Source: Sipunculus nudus
Taxonomy: Eukaryota; Annelida; Sipuncula; Golfingiida; Sipunculidae
NCBI GenBank assembly: GCA_026874595.1
Contig: CM049314.1
Location: forward strand, 62,537,300 to 62,601,299
Direction of reading: 5' to 3'
DNA: 64,000 nucleotides
Shown here one piece after another: positions 62,441-64,000 of the stretch. The position numbers and the translations under genes are program-made. The notes beneath the pieces are model-generated. The model was not told the origin of the DNA. It searched no databases and saw nothing but the letters and a program-made list of their open reading frames with translations. Position 1 is the first letter of the stretch. Each line of letters begins with the position of its first letter.

Positions 62441-64000
62441 TATGTCATTCTGAGACTGTAGCATACCGTCGCACATTGTCGTATTGTCACAGAGGTAAGA
62501 TATATACTGGGGGGAGTGTCGCAGCAACAGTATATATTGTCGCATGTCAGCTTGAAATTACAGCTAACCGTCGGACATTGTCGCAGTTGTAAGATATATA
62601 CTAGCTGGGGTTAGTGTCGCAGCTTGCCGCAGCAATAGTATTAATTATCGTGTGGGCTGGCTTGAGACTGTAGCTAACTGTTGAACATTGTCGCAGTTGT
62701 CGCACAAAGATAAATACTCGGGTGAGTGTCAGTATTAATTGTTGCGTGTAGGGTTTTGCAGCTTGAAGATGTGGTTTACCATCGCACTTTGTCGCATTGA
62801 CGCAGAGGTATTATATGTACTTGGGTGAGTGTCACAGCGGCAGTATTAATTGTCGCATGTCAGCTTGAGAATGCAGCTAACAGTCGCATATTGTCACAAT
62901 TTCAAAAATATATACAAGGAAGTGTGTCGCAGACTGTCGCTCATTGTCACTGCGACAATATTGTAGCTTATAAATGTTCACGCATTGTCGCAGCATTATC
63001 ACAGCTTGAGAATGCAGTCACACATTGTCGCAATTGTAAGCTATATACTGGGGATAGTGTCGCGGACTGTCGCTGCAACAGTATGAATTTTTGCATTTTG
63101 GCTTGAGATTTTAGCTCACTGTCGAGCATTGTCGCAGTTGTAAAATATTAAACTAGAGTGAGTGTCGCAGACTCTCAAAGGACTAAATCAATTGTCGCGT
63201 GTCAGTTAAGACCGCAGATAACTGTCCCACATTGTCGCATCGTCACAGAGGTGAGATATATACTTAGATAAGTTTCGCAGCGACATTAATAATTGGCGCA
63301 TGTCAGCTTGAGATTGTAGCTTACTGTCGCACATTGTCGCAGTTGTAAAAATATATTCTGGGGTGAGTGTCACAAACTGTCGCAGTGACAGTGTAAATGG
63401 ATCCGTGTCAGCTTGAGACTGTAACTAACCGTCTCGCATTGTCGCATTGCCAGTGATGTCATATATGTACTTGGATGAGTGTCGCAGACTGTCGCAGCAA
63501 CATAATTATTGCTGTGTGTCGGCTTGAGATTATAGCTAACTGTCGCACATTTTCGCATTGTCGCAGTTTTATAATATATACTGATGATCGTGTCGCAGAC
63601 TGTCGCAGCAACAGTATTTATTGTTGCGTTTCGGCTAAAGATTGTAGCTAACCGTCGCACATTGTCGCATTGTGGCAGATGTTAGATATATACTGGGGTA
63701 AGTGTCGCAGACTGTCGCACTATGTTCCAGCGACGGTGGCAGCTGGAGGATGTGTCTATCCGTCGCCCACTGTCGCACTTGTAAGAAATATGCTTTTGCA
63801 ATTTACGCAGACTGTCTCAAAGACATTATTAATTGTAGCTTGTCTTTCTGTCGCAAATTGTCCATTGTCGCAGCAGTAGGATAAATCTTTTGGTGAGTGC
63901 CGCTGTCTGAAGGATAGAGAGTTTTGCAGCTTGAGAATGTGCCTAACCGTCGCGTTGTCGCTGAGGTTACATATGTACTGTGGTGAGTGTCGCAGACCGC
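62441..64000 (-). repeat. CpG-rich satellite array, reverse-oriented half
   Basis: The same family continues in opposite orientation (ACCGTCGCACATTGTCGCA, AGATATATACTGGGG, GTGTCGCAGACTGTCGCAGC), with units of about 90-140 bp, to the window end. It therefore continues beyond the window. The switch is marked by near-perfect 25-base inverted arms at 62390-62414 and 62457-62481. Confidence 0.85.

Noticed and set aside
60768-63884. Numerous 60-130 codon frames in the terminal satellite
   Set aside because: They fall in all frames and both strands of a repeated sequence with few AT-rich stops, with no consistent protein between units.
1-64000. CRISPR arrays, bacterial operons, prophage or viral genes
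   Set aside because: The tandem repeats lack CRISPR repeat-spacer structure; genes are intron-split and eukaryotic; no viral structural or replication gene is seen.

Overview
The window looks like nuclear DNA from a marine invertebrate, most probably a mollusc and perhaps a bivalve. It is AT-rich, its genes are split by GT-AG introns, coding density is very low, and there are many degraded transposons, satellites and microsatellites. The lineage call is inference: it rests on a tRNA-headed SINE with a GGTTTTCTCCGGGTACTCCG block, DIRS and Penelope-like elements, a satellite-bearing element whose end I associate with bivalve genomes, and a C-type lectin cluster of the kind these animals expand. 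Nothing in the window is bacterial or viral.

Layout. 1-11.2 kb: gene-poor DNA with two inverted-repeat DNA transposons, one SINE and simple repeats. 11.2-42 kb: a tandem cluster of minus-strand secreted lectin genes (signal peptide, PAN/apple-like domain, C-type lectin domain). Copy A (12.2-13.0 kb) is an old, broken relative. Copy B (25.1-26.7 kb) is complete. Copies C (34.7-35.8 kb) and D (39.3-41.0 kb) sit in two nearly identical 4.65-kb tandem units. Each unit also carries a decayed plus-strand DIRS-type retrotransposon (RT, RNase H, tyrosine recombinase). Two L1/Tx1-type LINE fragments separate or interrupt the units, and the first contains an intact CR1/L2-type LINE. Target-site duplications and paralogous empty sites allow the insertion order to be read.

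43-57 kb: a plus-strand, disrupted gene with a possible FN3 piece, a Thr/Pro-rich linker and a von Willebrand factor D domain. Its last intron (about 8.9 kb) holds an L1-like LINE, a 336-bp satellite with a trimeric higher-order period inserted into that LINE, and a CR1-type LINE tail. Two further candidate exons lie at 56.6-57.1 kb. 59-60.4 kb: the 3' part of a Penelope-like element. 60.6-64 kb: a 130-bp foldback hairpin, then a CpG-rich satellite (core TGCGACAATGTGCGAC) whose orientation flips near 62.43 kb and which runs off the window.

In the lectin locus all mapped introns are phase 1, so exon cassettes can be exchanged without breaking frame. The C/D duplication broke inside intron 1. 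Copy C therefore has no signal-peptide exon and lies directly downstream of copy D, so one promoter and one signal-peptide exon face two identical PAN-CTLD cassettes. This arrangement, the change of the sugar-binding motif between copies (QPD, ELN, EPN) and the inverted CpG-rich satellite are the most interesting signals here.
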